A stretch of 64,000 nucleotides of DNA from Acinetobacter schindleri CIP 107287 (GCF_000368625.1 NZ_KB849576.1:124001-188000); one strand, 5' to 3'. Counted from the stretch's first letter, positions 1-9,699 are shown. Numbers and translations: made by a program. Notes: generated from the sequence alone by a model not told the origin.

Positions 1-1
1 C

Positions 2-1252
2 TGGCATCCCTATACTTCCATGAGTCATCCTTTGCCTTGTTACAAGGTGAGGGCGGCACATGGTGCTGTAATTGAACTGGAAGATGGCACACAGCTGATT
101 GATGGGATGTCGTCCTGGTGGTGCACGATTCATGGTTATAACCATCCAAAGCTGAATCAGGCGGTGCAGACCCAGTTGGAATCCATGTCACATGTGATGT
201 TTGGTGGCCTGACCCATCAGCCAGCGATTGATCTGGCTAAATTGCTGATTGAGATTACTCCAGAGCCACTGGATCGGATTTTCTATGCCGATTCCGGTTC
301 GGTTGCTGTGGAAGTGGCTTTGAAAATGGCGGTGCAATACTGGCATGCGCGTGGTCAGGCACAGAAAAGCAATTTTGTTACTACACGTTCTGGCTATCAT
401 GGCGATACCTGGAATGCTATGTCGGTCTGCGATCCGGTCACGGGCATGCACCAGATTTTTGGTTCTAGTCTGCCGAACCGTTATTTTGTTCCAGCACCAC
501 AAAGCCGTTTTGATGGTGAATGGCAAGTTGATGATATCCGGCCACTGGAACAATTGTTAGCAGAAAAGCATGAACAGATTGCAGCCATGATTATTGAGCC
601 GATTGTGCAGGGAGCAGGTGGCATGCGCCTGTATCATCCGGAATACCTGCGCCAGGTACGTCAGCTGTGTGATCGTTACAATATCCTGTTAATTCTGGAT
701 GAAATCGCGACTGGTTTTGGCCGGAGTGGCAAACTGTTTGCCTGTGAACATGCGGGTATTAGCCCAGATATTATGTGTCTGGGCAAGGCGCTGACTGGTG
801 GTTATATGACCTTGTCAGCCACACTGACAACTGTGCATGTCGCAGAAACCATTTCCAGTGGTGAAGCTGGCGTATTTATGCATGGCCCGACCTTTATGGC
901 GAATCCACTGGCCTGTGCTGTGGCACTCAAAAGCACCCAGCTTTTATTGTCACAGGACTGGCAGGCAAGAGTGCAGCAGATTGAACAAGTATTAAAAGAC
1001 CATTTACAGCCATTAAATGCATTGCCGCAGGTTGCGGATATCCGCGTACTTGGCGCGATTGGAGTCGTGGAGTTACAGCAATCTGTTGATCTGGCTAGCT
1101 TCCAGGCAGAATGTGTACGCCGTGGCGTATGGATTCGTCCCTTTGGTCGGTTGGTCTATGTGATGCCACCATTTGTGATTTCTGCTGAACAACTTAAAAC
1201 TTTACTGGTGCATATGTGCGAGATGATTCAGGCAATGGGAACAACAGAATGA
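2..1252 (+). CDS. bioA: Adenosylmethionine-8-amino-7-oxononanoate aminotransferase (BioA), 5' end cut off by the window
   Basis: BioA is a cytosolic PLP enzyme that transfers the amino group of S-adenosylmethionine to KAPA, giving DAPA in biotin synthesis. The frame is open to the window edge and reads WHPYTSM just before the first ATG at position 20. That is the conserved substrate-binding stretch near the BioA N-terminus, so the ATG at 20 is internal and a short N-terminal piece lies outside the window. Class III aminotransferase features follow: [14 protein letters not shown], the [14 protein letters not shown] block with the PLP aspartate, and GKALTGG, whose lysine forms the Schiff base. 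The stop overlaps the bioF start as ATGA, as expected for translational coupling within one operon. The identification is very secure. Confidence 0.96.
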   Translation, partial: WHPYTSMSHPLPCYKVRAAHGAVIELEDGTQLIDGMSSWWCTIHGYNHPKLNQAVQTQLESMSHVMFGGLTHQPAIDLAKLLIEITPEPLDRIFYADSGSVAVEVALKMAVQYWHARGQAQKSNFVTTRSGYHGDTWNAMSVCDPVTGMHQIFGSSLPNRYFVPAPQSRFDGEWQVDDIRPLEQLLAEKHEQIAAMIIEPIVQGAGGMRLYHPEYLRQVRQLCDRYNILLILDEIATGFGRSGKLFACEHAGISPDIMCLGKALTGGYMTLSATLTTVHVAETISSGEAGVFMHGPTFMANPLACAVALKSTQLLLSQDWQARVQQIEQVLKDHLQPLNALPQVADIRVLGAIGVVELQQSVDLASFQAECVRRGVWIRPFGRLVYVMPPFVISAEQLKTLLVHMCEMIQAMGTTE

Positions 1253-2418
1253 AGCATCTGGAACATTTTCAGCAGCAACTGGATAATTTGAAACAGCAGG
1301 GCCAGTACCGCCAGTTTAAGCAGGGGATTTCCAGCCAGCCTTATCTTCAGCTGAATGGGATTGAAATGCTGAATCTGGCATCCAATGACTATCTTGGCTT
1401 GGCGGCCAATCTGCAGCTACGGGAAGAATTTTTTGATCTGACACCGCTTGCTGAACGACAGATGAGTGCCAGTTCTTCGCGCCTGCTGACTGGAAATTTC
1501 CCGGCCTATGAACAGCTGGAGACCAGCATGGCACAGGCTTTTGGTCGTTCGGTGCTGTTGTTTAACAGCGGCTATCATATGAATATCGGGATTCTGCCAG
1601 CATTGGCGGATAGCAAGACCATTATTATTGCCGACAAGCTGGTACATGCCAGCATCATTGATGGTATCCGTTTATCCAATGCCAGCTATGTACGCTACCG
1701 GCACAATGATCTGGAACATCTACAACAGCTTTTAGTAAAGTATCAGGCAGATGATAATATTCAGCGCATCATTGTCGTCACTGAATCCATTTTTAGTATG
1801 GATGGTGATGAAACGCATCTCGGTGCATTAGTGGCACTCAAACAGCAATTTGATAAGGTTATGCTGTATGTGGATGAAGCCCATGCCATTGGTGTGCGTG
1901 GTGAACACGGGCTGGGTTGTGCCGAGCAGTATCAGGTCATAGACCAGATTGACCTGCTGGTCGGAACTTTTGGTAAGGCGCTGGCTTCAGTCGGTGGCTA
2001 TCTGGTCTGTCATCCGCTTATTCGTGAATATCTGATCAACAGCATGCGTCCGCTAATTTTTAGTACTGCACAGCCCCCAATCTGTATGGCCTGGACGCAT
2101 TTTATTTTCCAGAAAATGCAAGAAATGCAGGAAGAGCGCCAACAGCTTGCCAGTCTGGCCAGGCGCTGTCATCAGGGCATTCAGGCCTTGGGTTATGCTT
2201 GTCCATCCAGTTCTCAAATTGTACCGGTAATTATTGGCGATGCAGCCAAAACCGTCGCTGCAGCAGAATATGTACAGCAAAAGGGTTTTTATGTCCTGCC
2301 AGTACGTCCACCGACTGTACCTAAAAACACTTCCAGATTGCGAATCTGTTTACATCAGCAGGTTAGTCCGGTACAGCTGCAACAGTTGCAGGATGCTCTG
2401 CAGGAGTTGCCACGATGA
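1249..2418 (+). CDS. bioF: 8-amino-7-oxononanoate synthase (BioF)
   Basis: BioF condenses pimeloyl-ACP (or pimeloyl-CoA) with L-alanine to make KAPA, the step before BioA. The ORF can be extended upstream to 1216, but that would run 36 bases into bioA. The ATG at 1249 shares the ATGA overlap with the bioA stop, has a GGGA purine stretch ahead of it and gives [11 protein letters not shown], so it is preferred; the protein is 389 residues, normal for the family. Alpha-oxoamine synthase motifs are visible: [11 protein letters not shown] near the N-terminus, [23 protein letters not shown], and the PLP-lysine segment [12 protein letters not shown]. Its stop overlaps bioC by ATGA. Confidence 0.96.
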   Translation: MKHLEHFQQQLDNLKQQGQYRQFKQGISSQPYLQLNGIEMLNLASNDYLGLAANLQLREEFFDLTPLAERQMSASSSRLLTGNFPAYEQLETSMAQAFGRSVLLFNSGYHMNIGILPALADSKTIIIADKLVHASIIDGIRLSNASYVRYRHNDLEHLQQLLVKYQADDNIQRIIVVTESIFSMDGDETHLGALVALKQQFDKVMLYVDEAHAIGVRGEHGLGCAEQYQVIDQIDLLVGTFGKALASVGGYLVCHPLIREYLINSMRPLIFSTAQPPICMAWTHFIFQKMQEMQEERQQLASLARRCHQGIQALGYACPSSSQIVPVIIGDAAKTVAAAEYVQQKGFYVLPVRPPTVPKNTSRLRICLHQQVSPVQLQQLQDALQELPR

Positions 2419-3167
2419 AAACTGATCAGGTCGCGCAGCGCTTTGCTCAGGCACAGTCCAGCTATGAACAGCATGCTATTGCCCAGCGTCGGGTAGCAAT
2501 GCAACTGTTCCAGTATATGCAAGCGCATATTCCGGTAAATTTACAGCGTATCCTGGAAATTGGCTGTGGTTCAGGTCTGTTTACCCGTCAGCTAATGCAG
2601 CATTACAGTTTCGACCAGTTGTTTTTAAATGACCTTTATCCAGAAGTTAAACAGCATTTTGAGGAAGATGGCCGGATTTACTGGGGAATTGGCAATATCG
2701 AAACTTTGCCACTTCCACAATCGCTGGATCTGGTGGTGTCCTGTTCTGCCTTGCAATGGGTGCAGCATCTGGACGCTTTATTTGGGAAAATTCATCAGGC
2801 TTTAAATCCGTCTGGCTGGTTCTGCTTTGCCAGCTATGCACAGGACAATTTAAAAGAAATTAAAGTATTGACTGGACAGGGGCTGGAATATCGCTCACTT
2901 CCACAAATGGTTGAACTGCTGGAATCTTGTGGTTATGAGGTCCTGATACAGGAGGAACAGCGCCTGATTCTGGAGTTTGAACATCCTCGCGAGGTACTGA
3001 AACATATCAAGGCCACCGGCGTACAGGCGACGGCAGATGGTTTCCGCTGGAGCAAATCTTCTTTGCGGCTTTTTTATGAGCAATATCAACAATTCCAGCT
3101 ACCAGATAGCCAGAAGTATCCTTTGACCTATCACCCGATTTATCTCATTGCACGGAAGCGCTCATGA
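2415..3167 (+). CDS. bioC: Malonyl-ACP O-methyltransferase (BioC)
   Basis: BioC methylates the free carboxyl of malonyl-ACP so that the fatty acid synthesis enzymes can extend it to a pimeloyl ester, the first committed step of the BioC/BioH route. The 250-residue protein has a class I SAM-methyltransferase fold: the glycine-rich motif [15 protein letters not shown] is near residue 46, and a [10 protein letters not shown] segment follows. Its place between bioF and bioD, with four-base overlaps on both sides, settles the assignment over other methyltransferases. No bioH-type esterase is present in the window, so release of the methyl ester must be encoded elsewhere. Confidence 0.94.
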   Translation: MKTDQVAQRFAQAQSSYEQHAIAQRRVAMQLFQYMQAHIPVNLQRILEIGCGSGLFTRQLMQHYSFDQLFLNDLYPEVKQHFEEDGRIYWGIGNIETLPLPQSLDLVVSCSALQWVQHLDALFGKIHQALNPSGWFCFASYAQDNLKEIKVLTGQGLEYRSLPQMVELLESCGYEVLIQEEQRLILEFEHPREVLKHIKATGVQATADGFRWSKSSLRLFYEQYQQFQLPDSQKYPLTYHPIYLIARKRS

Positions 3168-3814
3168 ACGCAAACATCTATTTTGTCAGCGGTATAGATA
3201 CCGGTATTGGCAAGACCTATGCCACCGGTTTTCTGGCCAAAATCTGGAATGCGCAGGGCATTCGTACTATTACCCAGAAGTTGATCCAGACGGGCAACAC
3301 TGATCTCTCTGAAGATATCGAACAGCATCGCAAGATCATGGGCTGTGGCTTGCTGCCAGAAGATCAGCAAAAGCTAACTATGCCGGAAATTTATAGCTAT
3401 CCGGCATCGCCCCATCTGGCAGCACGTTTGGACCAGCGTCCAGTAGATTTTCAAAAAATTGAACAGGCCACACAGCAACTGGCCGCACAGTTTGACCGTG
3501 TTCTGCTGGAAGGAGCAGGTGGCCTGATGGTACCACTGACAGAAGACCTGCTCACCGTAGACTATATTGCCGCACAGCAGCTTCCTGTCATTCTGGTGAC
3601 CTCAGGTCGTCTTGGCAGTATCAACCACACTCTGCTCAGTCTGGAACTGCTCAAGCAGCGTAAGATTGAGCTGTATGCGCTGGCATTTAACCATGCCGAT
3701 GATGCTCAGGATGAAGTCATTGCACAGGATACTATTCAGTATCTGCAGCAATGTTTGCAAAAGGATTTTTCAAATGCACAGTGGCTGGATATTCCGGTAT
3801 TTCAGGAAAGCTGA
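3164..3814 (+). CDS. bioD: ATP-dependent dethiobiotin synthetase (BioD)
   Basis: BioD closes the ureido ring of dethiobiotin from DAPA, CO2 and ATP. The 216-residue protein begins with a P-loop, [13 protein letters not shown], a variant of the usual GTDTxVGKT, and has the [12 protein letters not shown] segment typical of the family near residue 115. It starts in the ATGA overlap with bioC and is the last gene of the biotin run; bioB is not in the window. No clear hairpin terminator follows directly, and the next 490 bases are non-coding. Confidence 0.95.
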   Translation: MNANIYFVSGIDTGIGKTYATGFLAKIWNAQGIRTITQKLIQTGNTDLSEDIEQHRKIMGCGLLPEDQQKLTMPEIYSYPASPHLAARLDQRPVDFQKIEQATQQLAAQFDRVLLEGAGGLMVPLTEDLLTVDYIAAQQLPVILVTSGRLGSINHTLLSLELLKQRKIELYALAFNHADDAQDEVIAQDTIQYLQQCLQKDFSNAQWLDIPVFQES

Positions 3815-3954
3815 ATCTCTGTTTTAGCCTGGTAGTATGGTGCTATGCAATAAAGAAAATTCATCCGGAACAGTTTCTGTTGACCGGATTTGTGCTGTCG
3901 AGAATGTGAAATTTATAGCGTACTGGAACAAAAGCCTGCCTGATTCGGACAGGG

Positions 3955-4112
3955 TGGTCATTCAGCTAAACTTTTTTCTGCCGGAAAATATTTTAAGTTG
4001 AAGCGTAGCTCTCTGTCTGATCCTGCTACTGTAACAAGATGAGAATCTCAATTTAGATATTATTTTTGTGGCTCGGCGCATTCCTGTTCAAAGTATGCGG
4101 TGGTACTTTTCC
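3955..4112 (+). promoter_or_regulatory. Possible decayed cobalamin-riboswitch-like leader in the bioD to DUF2946 gap
   Basis: The gap 3815-4308 has no gene. Within it, positions 4020-4045 read ATCCTGCTACTGTAAC, which resembles the conserved CCCGCNACTGTAA part of cobalamin riboswitches, with a GAAGC stretch about 25 bases upstream. I cannot find a convincing B12 box (AGYCMGRAGACCKGCC-like) downstream, only a weak match around 4085-4110. It may be a degraded element left after loss of a transport gene, or chance. Downstream of 4130 the DNA is very AT-rich and could hold the promoter of the next gene. Confidence 0.2.
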
Positions 4113-4308
4113 TGAAATGAATAACCTCTAGAACATGAAAATTAATTTCTTATATTCAAAAATCTATAAAAATTAAGAATGAAAATAGGGCTTTTATAAT
4201 AAATATATATATTATAAGGTTATAATATTAAAGTTGAGTATAATGCTTGGATTTTGATCTAAGCTCAGTCTCAATATTCCTTCACTTCGGTCAATTCGAG
4301 AGAATGTT

Positions 4309-4725
4309 TTGCTGAAACGTAGTGGGTTACTGTTGGCATGTGCAACGCTGCTATTACAGTTTGCTGTATATTTACAGCCGCTATTACCGGAGCAATACCA
4401 TATTGCCCCGGTCTGTCTCTCTATTACACATAATCTTCTCTCACCGAAGCAGCATCAGCATGTACACGCAAGCTATCATGCGTTGATTGACCATCTGGGG
4501 GCCGAATCCGGCCATCATCATGACCATAATGAACATAACCATCAATGCCAGTACTGTACCGTATATGGTGACATTGTGCTGCCGTTTAATTTTGGTATTG
4601 ATGAGGTCATTGACCGGATTCAGGTAAAGCTGAGTTTCTATAAATCCGCTTACCGACATGTCTATTTTTCCCTGCAACGGCTGTATTTGCTACCGCAAGG
4701 CAGAGCACCTCCTGTCACGCTTTAA
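4309..4725 (+). CDS. DUF2946-type secreted or membrane-anchored His/Cys-rich protein
   Basis: The 138-residue product starts at a TTG: a stop codon at 4255 closes the frame upstream, no in-frame ATG exists, and a GAGAG purine run lies about 6 bases ahead. It has a hydrophobic N-terminus (LLLACATLLLQFAVYL), a histidine cluster with HHHDHNEHNH around residues 66-76, then CQYC and a C-terminal PQGRAPP. That layout matches DUF2946 proteins, which are often found near copper or other metal uptake genes. The His/Cys cluster suggests metal binding in the periplasm, but the function is not established. It lies about 270 bases upstream of the bd oxidase genes on the same strand. Confidence 0.75.
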   Translation: MLKRSGLLLACATLLLQFAVYLQPLLPEQYHIAPVCLSITHNLLSPKQHQHVHASYHALIDHLGAESGHHHDHNEHNHQCQYCTVYGDIVLPFNFGIDEVIDRIQVKLSFYKSAYRHVYFSLQRLYLLPQGRAPPVTL

Positions 4726-4788
4726 TACGCCAAGTCCGGTAAGGCATGACCTTGCCGCTATCTAAAACGTTTTAAAGAGTGAAATAAC

Positions 4789-4983
4789 ATGAACATCACA
4801 AATTTCGCATGGCTGACCCATGACGGAGCGAACCCGCTTAGCCTGGAAAAAGGGCAGGATGCAGATATTAAAGTCCTACAGATTTGCAACATTGTGAAAA
4901 TCGTATACGGCCTAAACTACAAAATAATGAAGCCATTTCAGCTGTTTAAGCTGAAGTTCTCTCACCAACAACTTCTACAATAA
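4789..4983 (+). CDS. Possible small leader ORF directly upstream of cydA
   Basis: This 64-codon ORF begins with ATG after an AAAGAGTG purine stretch. Its TAA stop is part of TAAGGTG, which is also the ribosome-binding site of cydA ten bases later, so translation of the two would be coupled. The product (MNITNFAWLTHDG at the start, FSHQQLLQ at the end) has no signal peptide, membrane helix or family that I recognise. It could be a leader that tunes cydAB, or a chance ORF in a 5' leader. A hairpin around 4736-4756 (GGTAAGG paired with CCTTGCC) lies before it. Conservation in other Acinetobacter genomes would decide. Confidence 0.4.
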   Translation: MNITNFAWLTHDGANPLSLEKGQDADIKVLQICNIVKIVYGLNYKIMKPFQLFKLKFSHQQLLQ

Positions 4984-4992
4984 GGTGATGAC

Positions 4993-6432
4993 ATGGATTT
5001 AGGTTTAACTGCGCTGGAACTGGCACGTATCCAATTTGCCTTTACTGTCTCCTTTCATATTATTTTCCCTGCGATTTCCATCGGTTTGGCCAGCTTTCTG
5101 GCCGTTCTGGAATGGCGCTGGCTCAAAACCCAAGATCCAGTTTACCGGGATCTGTTTAAATTCTGGATCAAAATTTTTGCATTAGCCTTCGGTATGGGGG
5201 TGGTCTCTGGTGTGGTCATGAGTTATCAGTTCGGCACCAACTGGAGTGAATTTTCCAGAGTGGCTGGAAGTGTCACTGGACCACTGCTGGCTTATGAAGT
5301 CTTGACAGCTTTTTTCCTGGAAGCCGGTTTCCTCGGTATCATGCTCTTTGGCTGGGATCGGGTCGGTCCGAAAACCCATTTTTTTGCTACGGTAATGGTT
5401 GCCCTTGGTACCTGTATTTCCATGTTCTGGATTCTGTCCTCCAACAGCTGGATGCAGACCCCGCAGGGTTTTATTATTGAAAATGGCATCATCATGCCGC
5501 AGGACTGGTTTGCTATCGTGTTTAACCCGTCTTTTCCGTATCGTCTATTGCATATGGGGATTGCTGCCTTTCTGGTTTCGGCACTGCTGGTAGCGGCTAC
5601 AGCTGCTTGGCATCTACTTAAAGGTCGCCGTGATGCACTGGTCAAAAAGTCTTTTTCCATGGCGATGTGGATGATTCTGGTGCTGGCACCCCTACAGGTA
5701 ATTGTAGGAGATTTTCATGGTTTAAATACCCGTGAATATCAGCCAGCCAAGATTGCTGCGATTGAAGGACACTGGGAAACTAACCGTGGTGAAGGAATGC
5801 CACTTTATCTGTTTGGTATTCCAGATATGGAAGCCGAAGAAACCAAATATGCTATCGGCATACCAAACTTGGGCAGCCTGATTCTGACCCATAGTATGGA
5901 CGGTGAAGTGCAGGGTCTAAAAGATTTTGCGCCTGAAGACCGCCCAAACTCGCTGGTAGTGTTCTGGAGCTTCCGCATCATGGTCGGTCTGGGCATGCTG
6001 ATGCTTTTGATGGCGCTGGCGGGTCTGATCTTGCGTAAAACGGGTCGTTTCTATGAAGCCCGCTGGTTGCACCGATTCGCCTTTTTCATGGGACCTTCCG
6101 GATTTATTGCTTTACTGGCAGGCTGGTTTACTACGGAAGTGGGCCGTCAGCCATGGGTGGTCTATGGGGTTATGCGCACTCGTGATGCACTCTCACCTGT
6201 ATCAGCTGAACAGGTCGGACTTACTCTGATTATCTTTGTAGTGGTCTATTGTGTCGTATTTGGTGTCGGGATTTATTACATGCTGAAAATGATGCATAAG
6301 GGACCAGAATTTATCCATGCCCGTCCGCATACTGAGGGTGAAGTCATCCGTGCGTCTAAACGTCCAATGAGTACCTTTGAGCAAAATGAAGAGGATGACC
6401 GTGCTCAACGTGATCAGGAGAATAACAAATGA
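4993..6432 (+). CDS. cydA: Cytochrome bd-type quinol oxidase subunit I (CydA, cyanide-insensitive class)
   Basis: This inner-membrane subunit oxidises ubiquinol and carries hemes b558, b595 and d. At 479 residues it is the short Q-loop form seen in CioA-type oxidases. His22 (SFHIIFP) and His187 (YRLLHMG) correspond to the heme ligands His19 and His186 of E. coli CydA, and Glu102 and Glu110 correspond to its Glu99 and Glu107. The Q-loop region (GDFHGLNTREYQPAK onward) and GWFTTEVGRQPWVVYG are well preserved. An AAGGTG site precedes the ATG. The last four bases overlap cydB. Such oxidases support growth at low oxygen and resistance to cyanide and nitric oxide. Confidence 0.96.
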   Translation: MDLGLTALELARIQFAFTVSFHIIFPAISIGLASFLAVLEWRWLKTQDPVYRDLFKFWIKIFALAFGMGVVSGVVMSYQFGTNWSEFSRVAGSVTGPLLAYEVLTAFFLEAGFLGIMLFGWDRVGPKTHFFATVMVALGTCISMFWILSSNSWMQTPQGFIIENGIIMPQDWFAIVFNPSFPYRLLHMGIAAFLVSALLVAATAAWHLLKGRRDALVKKSFSMAMWMILVLAPLQVIVGDFHGLNTREYQPAKIAAIEGHWETNRGEGMPLYLFGIPDMEAEETKYAIGIPNLGSLILTHSMDGEVQGLKDFAPEDRPNSLVVFWSFRIMVGLGMLMLLMALAGLILRKTGRFYEARWLHRFAFFMGPSGFIALLAGWFTTEVGRQPWVVYGVMRTRDALSPVSAEQVGLTLIIFVVVYCVVFGVGIYYMLKMMHKGPEFIHARPHTEGEVIRASKRPMSTFEQNEEDDRAQRDQENNK

Positions 6433-7433
6433 TTGACCTGTCATTGATCTGGATTGCGATCATCGCGCTCGGTGTACTGATGTATGTGGTACTGGATGGC
6501 TTTGATCTGGGCATAGGCATTCTGTTTCCCTTCTTTAAGGATCAGCATGAACGCGATGTGATGATGAATACCGTGGCACCGGTTTGGGATGGCAATGAAA
6601 CCTGGATGGTACTCGGTGGAGCAGGTCTGTTTGCAGCCTTTCCACTGGTCTATTCAACCGTGCTGTCCGCGCTATATATGCCGATTATCTTGATGGTCAT
6701 CTCACTGATTTTCCGAGGAGTTGCCTTTGAATTTCGCTTTAAGGCACATCGTGGCAGGCATTGGTGGGATATCGCTTTTATTGGTGGTTCGCTTCTGACC
6801 TCTTTCTTGCAAGGCGTAATTCTTGGCGCTTACATTCAGGGCATTAAAACCACGAATGGCATTTATAGCGGTGGTGGACTGGACTGGTTGACTCCATTTT
6901 CGCTGTTTACCGGAGTAGGTGTGGTAATCCTGTATGCAACCCTAGGTTGTGGCTGGCTGATCTTTAAAACCGACCACGAGTTACAGGACAAAATGTTCCA
7001 GTTGATGCCAAAACTTATCATTGTGTTATTACTGGTCTTTGGAGCAGTTAGTCTGTATACGCCATTGGCACATCAACAGATTGCCGAGCGCTGGTTTAGT
7101 CAACCACAGATTTTCTATTTTAGTCCGGTGCCGATACTGGTTGTATTATTTACATTTATGGCGCTGCGTGCCTGTAAACGCCGTCAGGAATTTGCACCGT
7201 TCATCTATACCTTGGCGCTGGTGATCCTGGCTTACACCGGTTTTCTCATTAGCCTTTGGCCTTATATCATTCCGCCAAGTGTTACCCTTTGGGAAGCCGC
7301 CGCACCGCAAAGCAGTCAGCTGTTTTCCTTGATTGGTGCATTGATCCTCATCCCAATTATCCTGTTTTATACCGGTCTGTCTTATTGGGTGTTCCGGGAT
7401 AAGGTACGGGTAGGTGATGATGGCTATCATTAG
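6429..7433 (+). CDS. cydB: Cytochrome bd-type quinol oxidase subunit II (CydB)
   Basis: CydB is the second large integral membrane subunit of bd oxidase and stabilises the heme-bearing CydA. The 334-residue protein opens with LSLIWIAIIALGVLMYVVLDGFDLGIG, the family's first helix with its conserved acidic residues. APVWDGNETWMVLGG is another family hallmark. About eight hydrophobic segments are visible. It starts in an ATGA overlap with cydA, so the two are co-translated, and is followed after 18 bases by a tiny third subunit gene. Confidence 0.96.
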   Translation: MIDLSLIWIAIIALGVLMYVVLDGFDLGIGILFPFFKDQHERDVMMNTVAPVWDGNETWMVLGGAGLFAAFPLVYSTVLSALYMPIILMVISLIFRGVAFEFRFKAHRGRHWWDIAFIGGSLLTSFLQGVILGAYIQGIKTTNGIYSGGGLDWLTPFSLFTGVGVVILYATLGCGWLIFKTDHELQDKMFQLMPKLIIVLLLVFGAVSLYTPLAHQQIAERWFSQPQIFYFSPVPILVVLFTFMALRACKRRQEFAPFIYTLALVILAYTGFLISLWPYIIPPSVTLWEAAAPQSSQLFSLIGALILIPIILFYTGLSYWVFRDKVRVGDDGYH

Positions 7434-7451
7434 GCTTGTGGAGGAAACAGG

Positions 7452-7559
7452 ATGAAACTGAATCGGGCAGGTTGGTTTATTGTGTTATGGCTTGCAGGCT
7501 TTGTCACAATGGCTCTCATTGCAGGCTTTTTCCGCTTCCTGCTAAAGCTGGCATATTGA
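7452..7559 (+). CDS. DUF2474-type 35-residue single-helix subunit of the bd oxidase
   Basis: A strong GAGGAAACAGG site is followed by ATG and an ORF of only 35 codons reading MKLNRAGWFIVLWLAGF and ending FRFLLKLAY. The product is one transmembrane helix with positive residues at both ends. Small proteins of this shape encoded directly after cioAB-type genes belong to DUF2474, functionally comparable to E. coli CydX, which stabilises the hemes of bd oxidase. Position, spacing and composition all agree; the exact subfamily is my inference. Automatic gene callers often miss it. Confidence 0.85.
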   Translation: MKLNRAGWFIVLWLAGFVTMALIAGFFRFLLKLAY

Positions 7560-7603
7560 TTGTGTAGTAGGTCTCAAGATTCTACATTTTTCTTAAGACA
7601 ATA

Positions 7604-7636
7604 AAAAAACCTCCCGATGTGATGGGAGGTTTTTTT
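7604..7636 (+). terminator. Rho-independent terminator after the cyd operon
   Basis: A-tract, then CCTCCC, an 8-base loop, GGGAGG and a run of seven T. It ends the cydAB operon on the plus strand and, being symmetrical, can also end minus-strand transcripts such as the small gene at 7751. Confidence 0.9.
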
Positions 7637-7750
7637 ATCTGTTTTCAGCTTTAGGATTAAAATAATAATACTGTCAGGCAGGTGTTGATCTGTATTCAGG
7701 AGAAGAAGTAAAACATACAACAACCCAGACCAAACTTTGAATCAGCAGAA

Positions 7751-7945
7751 TTACAATTCTCTCCAGATTGTATTTTCATCTTTTAGTGCAACAGTAAAGT
7801 TAAACTGGTTGTCTGTAGTGACCAATAGACTGGTTGGTGTTTGCATAACTACTTTCAGCACTGTACCTTCTTCATAAATAATTGGCGTGCAGTTTTCTTT
7901 TTCCAAGGTGATTGGCTTCAGTAGTTCAATTACAGAGCTTTCCAT
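7751..7945 (-). CDS. Small conserved-looking hypothetical protein, 64 aa
   Basis: The product is a soluble 64-residue protein (MESSVIELLKPITLEKE at the start, ENTIWREL at the end) with alternating polar and hydrophobic residues that suggest a small beta-rich fold. A GGGAAG purine stretch lies about 10 bases ahead of its ATG, and the cyd terminator lies downstream of its stop. I do not recognise the family and no motif points to a function. Good codon structure and its own intergenic space make it likelier real than not. Confidence 0.55.
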   Translation of the reverse strand: MESSVIELLKPITLEKENCTPIIYEEGTVLKVVMQTPTSLLVTTDNQFNFTVALKDENTIWREL

Positions 7946-8357
7946 GAGTTAACTTCCCGCGGTTATTATGTTTACTATTCATTCAAGGATAGCATAATTT
8001 TTCTTTGTTATTTAATAGTTTTTGCAAAATGAAAAATTGGAATGATCTCTTTCAATAGTGCATATCGCTGTAGTGTAGGATGGAAAATAACCATATATCG
8101 TATCTATTCTGTACAGGCTTGTTAACTGATGTTAAAACCAACAAAAGATGGATCACAGGATGCGTCACATAAGTATTCAGTTCACTACACACATAATGAT
8201 TCATGCTTACAAATAGATTGATAAAAATAAGCAGTTTTCAGGCAGATATTTTTTTGATCAGGTTGAAAAACCTGTTATGAACTGCTTTACACTGCTGCAG
8301 ATTTCATCATGATTGATTGACCTGAGGTCTACTAAAAATAAGGAGCATGCAAAGGAC
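7946..8357. other. Non-coding gap between the small hypothetical gene and sbmA
   Basis: About 410 AT-rich bases between two divergent genes, so promoters for both should lie here. I see no RNA gene or repeat. A TTG-start extension of sbmA from 8313 is possible but not favoured. Confidence 0.5.
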
Positions 8358-9551
8358 ATGTTTAAGTCTTTCTTTCCAAAACCCGTCTGGTTTTTTCTCA
8401 GCGTGGTGGTGTGGTTCTTTATCAACCTCGCGATCTGGCATAGTGGAGGTTCAAGCTGGGGCAGTTATGTGGGTTTTAGCGAAGGCTACCATGAAGCGAC
8501 GATGGCGATTGATATCAGCCGTTTCTGGTCACAGAAATTCCTGTGGTTCTATCTCTGGTTCCTGACTGCAACTGCGCTTTTTGCAGGATTCTGGTATGTG
8601 GTAGCGCGTCATCCCTGGCAGCGCTGGTCGGTGTGGGGTTCGGCCTTTATCCTGTTCAATATCTGGTTTGGGGTTCAGGTCAATGTTGTGCTGAATGAAT
8701 GGTACAGTCCGTTCTATGACCAGATACAGAAGATGCTGACCAGTGGTGGTGGGGACGTAACTTTGCTCTATCAGGGCGCATTGGTCTTTATCTATATCGC
8801 GATGATTTATGTCACCCTGGCAGTATTTAACATGTTCTTTGTCAGTCATTATGTGTTCCGTTGGCGGACAGCAATGAATGATTACTATACGGCTTACTGG
8901 GAAAAGCTGCGGCATATTGAGGGGGCTTCACAGCGTATTCAGGAAGATACCATGCGCTTTGCTCGCAGTACTGAAGAACTCGGCGTTTCCTTTATTGAAT
9001 CGTTTATGTTGCTGATGGCTTTTTTGCCAGTTCTGTATAAGCTTTCAAGTCACGTCAAGACCTTACCCATTGTGGGTGAGATTAGTCACGCGCTGGTCTG
9101 GGCATCCTTGGGCTGGGCGGTCTTTGGTACAGTGGTATTAATGGTCGTTGGTATGAAACTGCCAGGACTGGAGTTTAATAACCAGAAAGTCGAAGCGGCT
9201 TACCGTAAAGAACTGGTATATGGGGAAGATCATGCCGAACGTGCCCAGCCACTGACACTAAAAGAGCTGTTTAGCCGGGTGCGCTGGAATTATTTCCGCC
9301 TGTATTTCCACTATGCCTATTTCAATATGGTACGGATCTGGTATTTGCAGCTCGACAATATCTATGGCCTGTTTGTGCTATTTCCGAGTATTGCAGCGGG
9401 AGTAATTACTTTAGGTCTGATGATGCAGATCCTGAATGTGTTTAATAAGGTCCGTGAATCATTCCAGTACCTGATTTTGTCTTGGCCAAAGATTATCGAG
9501 TTAATGTCGATCTACAAGCGTCTGAAAGCGTTTGAATCTCATATTCATTAA
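8358..9551 (+). CDS. sbmA: SbmA/BacA-family peptide transporter
   Basis: SbmA is a proton-driven inner-membrane importer of proline-rich antimicrobial peptides, microcins, bleomycin and related compounds. The chosen ATG gives [15 protein letters not shown], matching the E. coli SbmA N-terminus (MFKSFFPKP), whereas an upstream TTG at 8313 would add 15 unrelated residues; an AAGGAC stretch precedes the ATG. The 397-residue length fits the family. Blocks shared with SbmA include [42 protein letters not shown] and [12 protein letters not shown]. There is no ATPase domain, so it is the SbmA form rather than the YddA/ABCD form. It stands alone with its own terminator. Confidence 0.95.
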   Translation: MFKSFFPKPVWFFLSVVVWFFINLAIWHSGGSSWGSYVGFSEGYHEATMAIDISRFWSQKFLWFYLWFLTATALFAGFWYVVARHPWQRWSVWGSAFILFNIWFGVQVNVVLNEWYSPFYDQIQKMLTSGGGDVTLLYQGALVFIYIAMIYVTLAVFNMFFVSHYVFRWRTAMNDYYTAYWEKLRHIEGASQRIQEDTMRFARSTEELGVSFIESFMLLMAFLPVLYKLSSHVKTLPIVGEISHALVWASLGWAVFGTVVLMVVGMKLPGLEFNNQKVEAAYRKELVYGEDHAERAQPLTLKELFSRVRWNYFRLYFHYAYFNMVRIWYLQLDNIYGLFVLFPSIAAGVITLGLMMQILNVFNKVRESFQYLILSWPKIIELMSIYKRLKAFESHIH

Positions 9552-9571
9552 AAAATAGTGTTTGGTATTTT

Positions 9572-9604
9572 AAAAAGACCAGCCTTATGGCGGGTCTTTT
9601 TTAT
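9572..9604 (+). terminator. Rho-independent terminator after sbmA
   Basis: AAAAAGACC pairs with GGTCTTTTT, with an inner GCC/GGC stem, 20 bases after the sbmA stop. Confidence 0.88.
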
Positions 9605-9699
9605 ATCAACTCAGGATTGGCCGGAGTATCCGATGAACGGTCAGTTATAGGCAAAATATTTGTAAAACCTCCCAATTTGGGGATATTCAGTGAATATTC

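Noticed and set aside
4304-4306. ATG just before the DUF2946 gene as its start
   Set aside because: It is in another frame; only TTG 4309 opens the DUF2946 frame.
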